DNA from: Pseudarthrobacter phenanthrenivorans Sphe3
GTDB lineage: Bacteria; Actinomycetota; Actinomycetes; Actinomycetales; Micrococcaceae
Length of the DNA stretch: 64,000 nt
Reading direction: 5' to 3'
Assembly: GCF_000189535.1 (NCBI RefSeq)
Contig: NC_015145.1
Coordinates: forward strand, 2,170,001-2,234,000
Shown here piece after piece: positions 1-8,859 of the stretch; positions within the stretch are counted from its first letter, which is position 1; each line of letters begins with the position of its first letter. A program made the translations under genes and the position numbers. The notes under the pieces were generated by a model that saw only the letters and a list, made by a program, of their open reading frames with translations, searched no databases and was not told where the DNA came from.

Positions 1-139
1 CGCCGTCGCTGAGGGACCGTATTGCGGTGCGCACCTCGTCGAAAACACTGCCCAGCTTCAGGATGGGCACCGCGAGCAGCAGCACCAGGAGCGCGAACAC
101 CCCGGCAGCGATCAGGCCGGCAATATCGCCACCAGACAT
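1..139 (-). CDS. DUF948-type membrane protein, N-terminal part only
   Basis: The frame begins at an ATG preceded by a good AAGGAG ribosome site and runs off the left edge, so only 46 residues are visible. They start MSGGDIAGLIAAG and give one hydrophobic helix at about residues 6-27, then a polar segment with SVFDEVRTAIRSLSDG. This matches the short DUF948 proteins of actinobacteria: an N-terminal membrane anchor followed by a helical cytoplasmic part of unknown function. It lies downstream of rpsD on the same strand but beyond the rpsD terminator, so it is probably transcribed on its own. The family call rests on the N-terminus alone. Confidence 0.6.
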   Translation of the reverse strand, partial: MSGGDIAGLIAAGVFALLVLLLAVPILKLGSVFDEVRTAIRSLSDG

Positions 140-233
140 AGACGTTCATCTCCTTGAAATTCCGTGGTTCGTTGCATCGTGGAGGGTGTGCATGAAGCGC
201 ACCCCGCAGATGTCCCCCAAGTACCTTACATAC

Positions 234-267
234 AAAGAAGCCCGCGGCGCTTGCCACGGGCTTCTTT
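234..267 (-). terminator. rpsD intrinsic terminator
   Basis: A perfect 11-bp stem (AAAGAAGCCCG / CGGGCTTCTTT) with a 12-base loop lies 18 bases past the rpsD stop. The arms end in AAA/TTT on both strands, as expected of a Rho-independent terminator working for rpsD. Confidence 0.8.
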
Positions 268-284
268 GGATACGCTGCCGGAAT

Positions 285-911
285 TTAGCGTGCGTAGAAT
301 TCGACGACGAGCTGCTCTTCGCAGGTCACGGGGACCTCGGAGCGCTTGGGGCGGCGAACCAGCCGTGCCTGCAGGGCTTCCAGCTTGACGTCCAGGTAGC
401 CCGGAACGGCCGGCAGGACGTCGCGGTGGGCGCCGGCTGCGGCAACCTGGAGCGGGACCATGGTCTCGCTGCGGCTGTGGACGTGGATGAGCTGGCCCTC
501 GCCGACGCGGAACGACGGGCGGTCAACGCGGACGCCGTCAACCATGATGTGGCGGTGCACAACCAGCTGGCGGGCCTGGGCGATGGTGCGGGCGAAGCCG
601 GCACGCAGGACCAGGGCGTCAAGACGCATTTCGAGCAGTTCGATGAGGTTTTCACCGGTCAGGCCCTTGGTGCGGCGGGCCTCTTCGAAGGCACGGGTCA
701 TCTGCGCTTCGCGGATGCCGTACTGGGCGCGCAGACGCTGCTTTTCACGCAGACGTACGGCGTAGTCGGAGTCCTGCTTCTTGCGGGCACGGCCATGCTC
801 ACCGGGGCCGTACGGGCGGCGCTCCATGTACTTGGCGGCCTTGGGGGTCAGAGCGATGCCGAGGGACCGCGAGAGGCGGGCCTGACGGCGAGCACGAGTG
901 TTGTTAGCCAC
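285..911 (-). CDS. rpsD: 30S ribosomal protein S4
   Basis: Small-subunit protein that binds 16S rRNA early and helps form the mRNA entry site. The 208-residue product starts MANNTRARRQARLSRSLG and has the basic N-terminal region followed by the S4 RNA-binding domain at about residues 95-160 (RLDALVLRAGFARTIAQARQ, then HIMVDG). Length is normal for the family. It lacks the zinc-binding cysteines of C+ type S4 proteins, so it is the zinc-independent form. The gene stands alone, not in the alpha operon, which is usual in Arthrobacter relatives, and it is followed by a strong terminator. Confidence 0.97.
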   Translation of the reverse strand: MANNTRARRQARLSRSLGIALTPKAAKYMERRPYGPGEHGRARKKQDSDYAVRLREKQRLRAQYGIREAQMTRAFEEARRTKGLTGENLIELLEMRLDALVLRAGFARTIAQARQLVVHRHIMVDGVRVDRPSFRVGEGQLIHVHSRSETMVPLQVAAAGAHRDVLPAVPGYLDVKLEALQARLVRRPKRSEVPVTCEEQLVVEFYAR

Positions 912-1082
912 TTGTGTCCTTCCAATATCTGCGGTGTGTCAGTGTTACTGGCCTCCACGATGGAGAGCATCGGCCAACCGCTGCCTTTTGCTACTGGGCG
1001 CAGGGCATAACCTTCACAACGTAAAATTGGGGAGATTGTGCGCCGGCGCCTTGCCAGACAAACATCCATCCTACCACGGCGG

Positions 1083-2501
1083 TCACTTACCCCTGACAAT
1101 CTTCCGCAGCCGCTCCAGCCGCCCCGCGATGTCCCGCTCCGCCCCGTTGGCCGTGGGCTGGTAGTAGTCCTTCCCCACGAGATCATCTGGCGGGTATTGC
1201 TGGCTGGCCACTCCGTGGGGAGCGTCGTGGGCGTACTTGTATCCCACACCGTGGCCCAGCTGCTTGGACCCGGGGTAGTGCGCGTCCCTCAGGTGGGCGG
1301 GAATGCCGTTGCCGAAGCCGGCCCGGACATCGGCTGTTGCCTTGTTGATGCCCAGGTAGGCTGCGTTGGATTTGGGGGCGGTTGCCAGGTGCACCACGGC
1401 TTCGGCAAGGATGATCCGGCCCTCCGGCATGCCGATCAGCTGGACGGCCTGGGCCGCAGCCACCGCTGTTTGCAGGGCCGTGGGATCCGCCATCCCCACG
1501 TCCTCGGCGGCGGAAATCATGATCCGCCGGGCAACGAAGCGCGGGTCCTCCCCCGCCTCGAGCATGCGGGCCAGGTAGTGCAGGGCCGCGTCGACGTCCG
1601 AGCCGCGGATGGACTTGATGAAGGCACTGATGACGTCATAGTGCTGGTCGCCCGCGCGGTCATACCGTACAGCTGCAACGTCCAGGGCCCGCTCGGTGTG
1701 CTTGAGGTCAACGGCGACAGGACCATCGACGGCGTCGTCAGCATCACCGAATGCGACGCCGGCGGCGGCTTCCAGCGCGGTCAGCGCGCGGCGGGCATCA
1801 CCGCCGGAGAGCCTCACGAGGTGCTCGAGGGCCTCCGCACTGAGGTCCACCTTCCCGCTCAGGCCCCGTGGGTCGGCAACGGCACGCTGGATCAGCCCTT
1901 CAATGTCCGCGTCGGTCAGCGGGCGCAGCGTCAGCAGCAGGGAGCGGGACAGCAGCGGCGAGACCACGGAGAAGGATGGGTTTTCGGTGGTGGCGGCAAC
2001 CAGGACCACCCACCGGTTTTCGACGCCGGGCAGCAGGGCATCCTGCTGGGCTTTGTTGAACCGGTGGATTTCGTCCAGGAACAGGACAGTGGTGGTCTTG
2101 TACAGGTCCCTGGCGGTCAGGGCCTCATCCATGACCCGCCGCACATCCTTGACACCGGCGGTGATCGCTGACAGCTCCACGAACTTCCTGCCGGGCCCGC
2201 GGGCAATGACATGCGCGAGGGTGGTTTTGCCGGTGCCAGGCGGCCCCCAGAGGATGAGGGAAGTGGGACCGGCCGGCCCGGACGTATCGGCGCCGGCGCC
2301 TGCCGCCAGTTGCCGCAGCGGTGAACCCTGCCCCAGCAGGTGCTGCTGGCCCACCACCTCGTCGAGGGTACGGGGCCGCATCCGAACGGCCAGTGGCCCC
2401 CGGGGTGAGGGACTGCCGCCTCCAACGGCGCGGGCGGCGAGTGGTGCGCCATTGTCGCCGTCGTCGTCGTTACGGGGCCCTTGGCCGAAGAGATCATCCA
2501 C
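1083..2501 (-). CDS. rarA: Replication-associated recombination protein RarA (MgsA)
   Basis: AAA+ ATPase of the RarA/MgsA/WRNIP1 family, related to clamp-loader subunits and acting at stalled forks. The 472 residues hold a Walker A GPPGTGKT at 86-93, Walker B FLDEIHRF near 141-148, the arginine-finger region (SRSLL) and the C-terminal tetramerisation domain with [19 protein letters not shown], a RarA signature. The N-terminal 40 residues are acidic then Gly/Pro-rich. Translation starts at GTG; no Shine-Dalgarno is seen, but TAGCCT (+ strand 2508-2513 complement) lies six bases before it, as in a leaderless transcript. It is divergent from the acVLRF1 gene with only 57 bases between. Confidence 0.95.
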   Translation of the reverse strand: MDDLFGQGPRNDDDGDNGAPLAARAVGGGSPSPRGPLAVRMRPRTLDEVVGQQHLLGQGSPLRQLAAGAGADTSGPAGPTSLILWGPPGTGKTTLAHVIARGPGRKFVELSAITAGVKDVRRVMDEALTARDLYKTTTVLFLDEIHRFNKAQQDALLPGVENRWVVLVAATTENPSFSVVSPLLSRSLLLTLRPLTDADIEGLIQRAVADPRGLSGKVDLSAEALEHLVRLSGGDARRALTALEAAAGVAFGDADDAVDGPVAVDLKHTERALDVAAVRYDRAGDQHYDVISAFIKSIRGSDVDAALHYLARMLEAGEDPRFVARRIMISAAEDVGMADPTALQTAVAAAQAVQLIGMPEGRIILAEAVVHLATAPKSNAAYLGINKATADVRAGFGNGIPAHLRDAHYPGSKQLGHGVGYKYAHDAPHGVASQQYPPDDLVGKDYYQPTANGAERDIAGRLERLRKIVRGK

Positions 2502-2558
2502 ATAGATAGGCTACTTCCAGATTGCTGCCCGGCTTTCGTCGTCTTCCAAAGGGTTCCC

Positions 2559-3248
2559 ATGACACCGCACGGCACCGGCCGCCCCATCTCAACCAGGACG
2601 GCCTTTGTTCCGGGCGAACGGCTGGACGGCTGGGCCGGGAGGTTTGGCGCCGCCCACGGCGGCTATGTGATGGAAGACGGCGACGACGGCCTGCGCCTGA
2701 TGGCTTCCGACGGGACCGAGGCGCTTCTGCAGGCTCCGTGGCCCGTGGATGGCCGGCCGGGCCGCGGCCGGGATGCCCTCGAACGGCTTGCCTCCCTCGC
2801 GTCGCAGCCGCGCCGGCTTGGCCTGCTGCTGGTCCGGCGCGGCGGGTACGGAGTGGGCGTTGCGGGTGAGGGGCTGGTCCTGGCATCCAAGGTTGGCTCC
2901 ACCTACGTGCAGTCCCGCACCGCCGCGGGAGGCCAGTCGCAGCAGCGGTTTGCGCGGCGGCGGTCCAACCAGGCGGAGGCGCTGGTGGACGCTGTGGCGG
3001 AGCAGGCAGCCCGGGTGTTCGGCAGTGAATCCTTCGAGTACGTGGTTCCCGGCGGCGACCGGACCCTGGCGGCCCTCGTCCTCCAGCACCCGTCGCTCAC
3101 CCGCTTTGCGTGCCTGCCGCGGCTCACGCCCCTGGACGTTCCGGATCCGAAAGCCGCCGTGTTGAAGAAAGCTGCCGCCGACGCCTGCTCAATCAGGATC
3201 CAAGTGACCGACGCCGGGGCCGGGTTATCCACAACCGCCCATCAGTGA
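2559..3248 (+). CDS. acVLRF1-type peptidyl-tRNA hydrolase (actinobacterial Vms1/ANKZF1-like release factor)
   Basis: The 229-residue protein carries, at about residues 128-148, AAGGQSQQRFARRRSNQAEA, matching the VLRF1 signature (GGxSxxRF, then a basic helix with NQAE). The glutamine in GGQS sits where family members use Gln for peptidyl-tRNA hydrolysis. The rest is an eRF1-like alpha/beta fold (VGVAGEGLVLASKVGS; FEYVVPGGD). Established: Vms1/ANKZF1 release nascent chains from split 60S ribosomes and bacteria have diverged VLRF1 homologues. Inferred: a role in rescue of stalled 50S-peptidyl-tRNA complexes. The ATG at 2559 is chosen because upstream in-frame codons lie inside the rarA start region and are not conserved in type. 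Confidence 0.75.
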   Translation: MTPHGTGRPISTRTAFVPGERLDGWAGRFGAAHGGYVMEDGDDGLRLMASDGTEALLQAPWPVDGRPGRGRDALERLASLASQPRRLGLLLVRRGGYGVGVAGEGLVLASKVGSTYVQSRTAAGGQSQQRFARRRSNQAEALVDAVAEQAARVFGSESFEYVVPGGDRTLAALVLQHPSLTRFACLPRLTPLDVPDPKAAVLKKAAADACSIRIQVTDAGAGLSTTAHQ

Positions 3249-3266
3249 GCAGGATGGAGGTCAAGC

Positions 3267-4058
3267 TCAGCAGCCAGTCAGGGCACGCGCGGGTCGCTGC
3301 TGGCGGTAGAGATAGCGGCCCGCTTCCTGGAAGCCTGCACCGCTGTACAACTGCCGGGCGGCCTGGTTGGCCGCAGTGACCAGCAGCCAAAAGCTGTCTG
3401 CGCCGTTGGCGCTTCCCGCGGTAAGGAGGGCCTCGAGCACCGCCGATGCGTAGCCCCGGCGGCGATGGGTGGGGGACGTGGCCATGCAGTAGATCCCGCC
3501 GGTCCCCGCCACCAGGGCGAGGCGTCCTACAGCGGCGGGGACGCCGTCGTCGTCCCTTACGAGGGCATACAGGGAGGGACAACCGGCCAGGATGGCCCGT
3601 GCCGTTTCCATCCCGGCGGTGCCGCCCCGGCCATCCACGCTCCACCACAGGTCCAGCCACCCTGTGCCGGGCTGGTCAGTAACCTCAACCGCTGCCGCAG
3701 TGGCGGAGGGCGAAGGTGACGGCGCGTCCGTTCCGGCGCGGCACATGATGAGCGTCTCCGACTGGCGGGTAAAGCCCTCCGCATCCAGGAGGTGGTTCAA
3801 CGCCGAGTTCGCCGGTGTTTCCGTGACCTGGAAGATCAGTGGCAGGCGCCGCTGCCGGTACCACTGCAAGGCCGCGCGCAACGCCTCCTTCGGTTCGCGG
3901 GCACAGTCCCGCGGCCACACGGAATTGGCGCGCTGGGTAACACCGGCGGCGGCACGGTGGACCCACTCCCCCGTGTCATGGCGCTCCAGTGCCGGCCAGG
4001 CAGCATCCATGAGCGCCCCGTAATGGTGGTCCGGCGGAACCAGTGAGTGCCCGGCCAC
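3267..4058 (-). CDS. GNAT family N-acetyltransferase
   Basis: A 263-residue protein with GTG start behind AAAGGA. The C-terminal half is a clear GNAT domain: GRLALVAGTGGIYCMATSPT (beta4), the acetyl-CoA loop HRRRGYASAVLEAL (Q/RxxGxG/A type) and AARQLYSGAGFQEAGRYLY at the end. The N-terminal 110 residues look like a second, degenerate GNAT fold (LIFQVTETPANSALNHLLDA, AEGF), a common tandem layout in actinobacteria. The substrate cannot be told. It sits downstream of aspS on the same strand with a hairpin between them and converges with acVLRF1. Confidence 0.88.
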   Translation of the reverse strand: MAGHSLVPPDHHYGALMDAAWPALERHDTGEWVHRAAAGVTQRANSVWPRDCAREPKEALRAALQWYRQRRLPLIFQVTETPANSALNHLLDAEGFTRQSETLIMCRAGTDAPSPSPSATAAAVEVTDQPGTGWLDLWWSVDGRGGTAGMETARAILAGCPSLYALVRDDDGVPAAVGRLALVAGTGGIYCMATSPTHRRRGYASAVLEALLTAGSANGADSFWLLVTAANQAARQLYSGAGFQEAGRYLYRQQRPARALTGC

Positions 4059-4080
4059 AGCTATTCCTTTGCAGATAAGC

Positions 4081-4112
4081 CTGAAGGCCCTCCCGTGCAG
4101 GAGGACCTTCAG
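4081..4112 (-). terminator. Hairpin after aspS, probable terminator
   Basis: Arms CTGAAGGCCCTCC and GGAGGACCTTCAG pair over 13 positions with one mismatch and a 6-base loop, 18 bases beyond the aspS stop. No long T run follows, so termination may be partial. Confidence 0.5.
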
Positions 4113-4130
4113 GTGATGCGGGTTGGTTTC

Positions 4131-5909
4131 CTATTTGGCTTCTGCCGGTTTTGCCTCCGGCTTGAAGTCGACGCCGGCTTCCTTGCGCTGCTGCGGCGTG
4201 ATGGGTGCCGGGGCTGCAGTCAGGGGATCGTAGCCGTTGCCGGTCTTGGGGAAGGCAATAACGTCGCGGATGGAGTCCACGCCGGACAGGAGCGCCACCA
4301 CGCGGTCCCAGCCAAAGGCGATGCCGCCGTGCGGGGGTGCGCCGTACTTGAAGCCTTCCAGCAGGAAGCCGAACTTCTCCTGGGCGTCCTCGTGCGAGAG
4401 GCCCATGACTTCGAAGACGCGTTCCTGGACGTCGCTCTGGTGGATACGGATGGAGCCGCCGCCGATTTCGTTGCCGTTGCAGACGATGTCGTAGGCGTAG
4501 GCCAGGGCGGACTCGGGATCCGTGTCGAAGCTGTCCATGTATTCCGGCTTGGGCGATGTGAACGCGTGGTGCACGGCCGTCCACTTGCCGGCGCCAACGG
4601 CGACGTCGCCGGACGCAACTGCCGCCGCGGCGGGCTCGAACATCGGTGCATCCACCACCCAGCAGAAGGCCCAGTCGTTGGGGTCGATCAGCCCGGTCCG
4701 GTGGCCGATTTCAACGCGGGCTGCGCCGAGCAGGGCACGGGCGGCAGACTTCTCGCCGGCGGCGAAGAAGATGCAGTCCCCCGGCTTGGCGCCCACGGCA
4801 TCGGCGAGGCCGGAACGTTCGGCTTCGGTCAGGTTCTTCGCCACCGGACCGGCAAGTTCGCCGTCTTCCTTGAAGAGAACGTAGGCCAGGCCCTTGTGGC
4901 CGCGCTGCTTGGCGAACTCCTGCCAGCCGTCCAGGGTGCGCCGCGGCTGGGAAGCACCGCCCGGCATCACCACGGCACCAACATACGGCGCCTTGAAGAC
5001 ACCGAAGTTTGTGTCCTTGAAGAATTCCGTCAGCTCCGTGAGCTCCACGCCGAAGCGGAGGTCCGGCTTGTCGGAGCCGAAGCGGGCCATGGCGTCGTGG
5101 TACGTGATCCGCTGGATCGGCGTCGGGATTTCGACGTCGATAAGCTTCCACAGTGCCTTGACGATGCTCTCGCCCAGGGCAATGATGTCGTCCTGCTCCA
5201 CGAAGCTTGCCTCGATGTCCAACTGGGTGAACTCGGGCTGCCGGTCAGCACGGAAGTCCTCATCCCGGTAGCAGCGGGCGATCTGGTAGTACTTTTCAAA
5301 ACCGCCCACTTGCAGTAGCTGCTTGAACAGCTGCGGCGACTGCGGAAGGGCGTACCAGGAACCCGGCGCCAGGCGCGCGGGAACCACGAAGTCGCGGGCG
5401 CCCTCCGGCGTCGACCGGGTCAGTGTGGGGGTCTCGACTTCAACGAACCCGTCCTGGTGGAGCAGCTCGCGGGCCACCCGGTTGGCTTCGGAGCGAAGCC
5501 GAAGGTTGCGTGCGGGCCCGGGGCGGCGCAGGTCCAGGTAGCGGTGCTTCAGGCGTGCTTCCTCACCCACCTCAACGTGCTCGTCGATCTGGAACGGAAG
5601 GGGATCGGAGGTGTTGAGGATGGTGACCTTTTCGGCCATCACCTCGATCTCACCGGTGGCCAGGGCGGGGTTTTCATTGCCCTCCGGCCGCCTGGACACG
5701 GTGCCGATGATCTGCAGGACGTACTCGTTGCGCAGGCCGTGGAAGACTTCCTCCTCACGGACCACCACCTGTGCCACGCCGGAAGCATCACGCAGGTCAA
5801 CGAAGGCCACGCCACCGTGATCACGACGGCGGCCCACCCAGCCGGCCAGGGTTACGGTTTGTCCAATGTGCTCGGAACGAAGGGATCCGAGGTCATGTGT
5901 GCGCAGCAC
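4131..5909 (-). CDS. aspS: Aspartyl-tRNA synthetase
   Basis: Class II synthetase charging tRNA-Asp, cytoplasmic. The 592 residues begin [19 protein letters not shown] with the OB-fold anticodon-binding domain ([18 protein letters not shown]). Motif 2 is [20 protein letters not shown], the bacterial GAD insertion lies in the middle, and motif 3 [13 protein letters not shown] is near residue 535. The Lys/Ala/Pro-rich tail ([10 protein letters not shown]) is ordinary. Whether it also mis-charges tRNA-Asn for the GatCAB route cannot be read from sequence alone. It is divergent from the APC permease gene. Confidence 0.97.
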   Translation of the reverse strand: MLRTHDLGSLRSEHIGQTVTLAGWVGRRRDHGGVAFVDLRDASGVAQVVVREEEVFHGLRNEYVLQIIGTVSRRPEGNENPALATGEIEVMAEKVTILNTSDPLPFQIDEHVEVGEEARLKHRYLDLRRPGPARNLRLRSEANRVARELLHQDGFVEVETPTLTRSTPEGARDFVVPARLAPGSWYALPQSPQLFKQLLQVGGFEKYYQIARCYRDEDFRADRQPEFTQLDIEASFVEQDDIIALGESIVKALWKLIDVEIPTPIQRITYHDAMARFGSDKPDLRFGVELTELTEFFKDTNFGVFKAPYVGAVVMPGGASQPRRTLDGWQEFAKQRGHKGLAYVLFKEDGELAGPVAKNLTEAERSGLADAVGAKPGDCIFFAAGEKSAARALLGAARVEIGHRTGLIDPNDWAFCWVVDAPMFEPAAAAVASGDVAVGAGKWTAVHHAFTSPKPEYMDSFDTDPESALAYAYDIVCNGNEIGGGSIRIHQSDVQERVFEVMGLSHEDAQEKFGFLLEGFKYGAPPHGGIAFGWDRVVALLSGVDSIRDVIAFPKTGNGYDPLTAAPAPITPQQRKEAGVDFKPEAKPAEAK

Positions 5910-5968
5910 AGCACGCCTTTCTGCGGGGTAACAGCGGGAAGTCGATCTGGAAGTTAAATAGGATCGTT

Positions 5969-5984
5969 ACGGGAACAATCCCGT
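5969..5984. promoter_or_regulatory. Dyad ACGGGA-N4-TCCCGT between aspS and the permease gene
   Basis: A perfect 6-bp inverted repeat with a 4-base spacer lies 35-50 bases before the permease ATG, in the 109-base divergent region. It is placed like an operator, but no regulator gene is next to it. Confidence 0.35.
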
Positions 5985-6018
5985 TCGAGTTTACCCGCTG
6001 CAAAGGGACTGCCACCGC

Positions 6019-7263
6019 ATGAGCGCACACCAGCAACTTCAACGCAGGCTCGGCACGTTCGACGCCACTGCGATAGGCCTGGGCTCCATGCTGGGCGCCG
6101 GGGTCTTCGTGGTCTTCGCTCCTGCGGCGGCGCTGGCGGGCCAGCTCCTGGCCCTCTCGGTGGTCATCGCGGGGGCGGTGGCCTACTGCAATGCCGTGGC
6201 CTCCGCCGCGCTTGCCGCCAGGTACCCCACCAGTGGCGGGACGTACATCTACGGACGGGAACAGCTTGGCCAGTGGCCAGGTTTCCTTGCAGGCTGGGGC
6301 TTTGTCACCGGCAAGACCGCTTCCTGTGCCGCCATGGCGCTGACGTTCGGCAGCTACATCTCTCCCGGGTATGCCGTGCCGGTGGCCATCGCCGCCGTGG
6401 TTGCCCTGACCGTTGTGAACCTGTTTGGCATTACCCGCACGGCCCTGCTCACCCGCATCCTGCTGTGCGTAGTGCTGGCCACCCTGGTCTTCGTCGCCGT
6501 GGCAGCAGCCATGGGACCGCATCCCGATCCCGCCGCGGCCGGACCCGACGGCGCTGCTTCCCCCGCCGGCGTGCTCCCCGCTGCCGGCCTGATGTTCTTC
6601 GCGTTCGCCGGCTACGCCAGGATTGCGACCCTGGGCGAGGAGGTCAAGGATCCTGCCCGCGCCATTCCACGCGCCATCCTGGCGGCACTGGCCGGCGCCT
6701 TCGCCATCTACCTCACGCTGGCCCTGCTCCTGTTGAACCACCTTCCCGGCGGGCAGCTCGCCGCCACCACCACACCCCTCCTTGACGCCGTGCTGCAGTC
6801 CCGGCTCGAGGCAGGCGCTCCTATCGTCCAGGCAGGAGCCGCGGCCGCATGCCTTGGCGCGCTCCTTGCCCTCATCACCGGTGTGGGCCGCACCACGCTG
6901 GCCATGGCACGGGAACGCGACCTGCCCGGCCTGCTGGCCAAGGTTGGCGGCCGGCACACGGTGCCGTACGCCGCGGAACTTGCCGTGGCCGCCGTCGTCA
7001 TCCTGCTCCTGCTGACCACCGACGTCATGACGGTAGTGGGGTTCTCAAGCTTTGGCGTCCTGATCTACTACGCCGTGGCCAACGCATCCGCGTTCACCCT
7101 GGACCGGCATCCCGGCTACGCGCCGCGCTGGCTCAACGCAGCCGGTTTCCTTGCCTGCCTGCTGCTCGCGTTCACCCTGCCGCCGGCGTCAGTTGCGACC
7201 ATGGCGGCGGTGCTTGCCGCCGGCGTGGCAGGGCGGTGGGTTGTGCTGCGGTTCCGCCGCTAA
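6019..7263 (+). CDS. APC superfamily amino acid permease
   Basis: Membrane transporter of 414 residues with about 12 hydrophobic segments. The N-terminus FDATAIGLGSMLGAGVFVVF is the TM1 signature of the amino acid-polyamine-organocation superfamily (GxG(I/M)xGxGxF), and FAFAGYARIATLGEEVKDPARAIPRAI is the TM6-loop signature. The protein is slightly short for the superfamily. The substrate is unknown. Its stop overlaps the hisS stop by four bases on the opposite strand, so the two genes converge with no terminator between them. A dyad at 5969-5984 may control it. Confidence 0.9.
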   Translation: MSAHQQLQRRLGTFDATAIGLGSMLGAGVFVVFAPAAALAGQLLALSVVIAGAVAYCNAVASAALAARYPTSGGTYIYGREQLGQWPGFLAGWGFVTGKTASCAAMALTFGSYISPGYAVPVAIAAVVALTVVNLFGITRTALLTRILLCVVLATLVFVAVAAAMGPHPDPAAAGPDGAASPAGVLPAAGLMFFAFAGYARIATLGEEVKDPARAIPRAILAALAGAFAIYLTLALLLLNHLPGGQLAATTTPLLDAVLQSRLEAGAPIVQAGAAAACLGALLALITGVGRTTLAMARERDLPGLLAKVGGRHTVPYAAELAVAAVVILLLLTTDVMTVVGFSSFGVLIYYAVANASAFTLDRHPGYAPRWLNAAGFLACLLLAFTLPPASVATMAAVLAAGVAGRWVVLRFRR

Positions 7264-8627
7264 ACCGCCGCAGGCTCGGACACCGTTGATACCTGGACCG
7301 TCAGGTCTTCTGCCGGCGGAGTCCAGGTCTCGGGGGCGGCCACCACCTGCTCCCCGGTGCGAATGTCCTTGACCTGGTGCGTGCCGTCGTCGTCAGTGAA
7401 CCACACGAACGGGATGCCGCGCCGGTCAGCGAACTTGATCTGCTTGCCGAATTTCTCCGCCTTCGCCGCCACCTCGGTGGGAATCCCGCGGCTGCGCAAC
7501 TGCGCGGCAACGTCCTGGGCAACGTCCCAGCTGTCCTCGTTCGCGAGGGCCACCAGCACGGCCGTGGGCACCGAACGGGATGCCCTTGCCAGGTCCTGGC
7601 TGAGGATGCGTGACACCAGGCGGGTCACTCCGATGGAGAGCCCCACCCCCGGGAACTTCCGGTTTCCCTTGGACGCCAGGGCGTCATACCGTCCGCCGGA
7701 GCAGATGGAGCCAAGCTGCTCGTGGCCCACCAGGACCGTTTCCACCACGGTGCCGGTGTAGTAGTCCAGGCCGCGGGCGATGCTGAGGTCGGCCACCACC
7801 TTGCCGGGGGCCCGCTGCACGGCAGCTTCGACCACCTGTTCGAGTTCAGCCAGGCCTTCCTCAAGCAGATCGTTGGTGACGCCCAGCGCCTGGACCTGCG
7901 CCACGAACGAGGTGTCTTCCGCACGGATTCCGGCCAGCTGCAGGGCTTTCTGCGCCTGCTCGTCCGTGGCGCCCAGTTCGGACTTCAGCAGTTCGGCCAC
8001 CTTCGCCGGGCCGATCTTCTCGAGCTTGTCGATGCTCCGCAGCACGCCGGCAGTGTCATCCAGTCCGATGCCGCGGTAGAACCCCTCCGCGAGCTTCCGG
8101 TTATTGATGCGCAGGCGGAAATCAGGAATCGGAAGGGCACTCAGCGCCTCGGCGATGACCAGGGCAATCTCCACGTCATAGCGGAACGGCAGCTCGCCGT
8201 CGCCCACCACATCGATGTCCGCCTGGGTGAATTCGCGCGCCCTGCCCTCCTGGGGACGTTCGCCGCGCCACACCTTCTGGATCTGGTAGCGCCGGAACGG
8301 GAAGGCCAGGTATCCGGCGTTTTCGACGACGTAGCGGGCAAAGGGGACGGTCAGGTCGAAGTGCAGGGCAAGTGCATGCGGATCAGCTTTTCCTTCTTTG
8401 ACAGGGTTGGTGCCCTCGTCTTCCTGGAGCCGGCTGAGTCCATACACTTCCTTGTCGATTTCGCCCTTGCGCAGCAGCTGGCCCACCGTTTCAACTGCCC
8501 GGGTTTCGATCGAGGAGAACCCATGGAGTTCAAAAACCCTGCGCAGCGTGTCAAGCACATGGAGCTCCACCAGCCGCTCCTCGGGAAGCCACTCGGGGAA
8601 TCCGGACAGGGAGGCGGTGCGTGCCAT
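7260..8627 (-). CDS. hisS: Histidyl-tRNA synthetase
   Basis: Class II synthetase of 455 residues charging tRNA-His. Motif 2 region FRRYQIQKVWRGERPQEGRAREFTQADIDV, the HisA motif LDYYTGTVVET and the motif 3 region GGRYDALAS...GVGLSIGVTRL are all present; a C-terminal anticodon-binding domain with AQLRSRGIPTEVA ends the protein. It is closer to the longer hisS branch (the insert between motifs 2 and 3 carries LRINNRKL). It is divergent from the cyclophilin gene over a 232-base region that contains an inverted repeat at 8719-8749. Confidence 0.96.
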   Translation of the reverse strand: MARTASLSGFPEWLPEERLVELHVLDTLRRVFELHGFSSIETRAVETVGQLLRKGEIDKEVYGLSRLQEDEGTNPVKEGKADPHALALHFDLTVPFARYVVENAGYLAFPFRRYQIQKVWRGERPQEGRAREFTQADIDVVGDGELPFRYDVEIALVIAEALSALPIPDFRLRINNRKLAEGFYRGIGLDDTAGVLRSIDKLEKIGPAKVAELLKSELGATDEQAQKALQLAGIRAEDTSFVAQVQALGVTNDLLEEGLAELEQVVEAAVQRAPGKVVADLSIARGLDYYTGTVVETVLVGHEQLGSICSGGRYDALASKGNRKFPGVGLSIGVTRLVSRILSQDLARASRSVPTAVLVALANEDSWDVAQDVAAQLRSRGIPTEVAAKAEKFGKQIKFADRRGIPFVWFTDDDGTHQVKDIRTGEQVVAAPETWTPPAEDLTVQVSTVSEPAAV

Positions 8628-8718
8628 GGTGGAGTATCTCCTCTTGGTGAAGGCTGCCAGACCTGCGCGGCGATCGGCCCGAAACGGTCCTTGCGACGGC
8701 GGCAGTCCAGCCAGTCAT

Positions 8719-8749
8719 GCATAAACTATGTGCGGCAGTCAGTTTATGC
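8719..8749. promoter_or_regulatory. Inverted repeat GCATAAACT-N13-AGTTTATGC in the hisS/cyclophilin divergent region
   Basis: Two perfect 9-bp arms with their centres 22 bases apart lie 92 bases before hisS and 111 before the cyclophilin start. The AT-rich half-sites stand out in a GC-rich genome, and the spacing (about two helical turns) suits a dimeric regulator. The regulator is unknown. Confidence 0.4.
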
Positions 8750-8859
8750 GCCTTCCGCCGGCATCTCTAATGCGGCGGAAAGGCGGGTGTGACCGCCAAA
8801 CACCTGCTACCAGCGGCCCAGGGCCACCGGGTGCAGCACCCCGACTAGAAGGAGGACCC

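Noticed and set aside
1..1010. 327-codon + strand frame over rpsD
   Set aside because: Antisense to ribosomal protein S4 and to the rpsD terminator.
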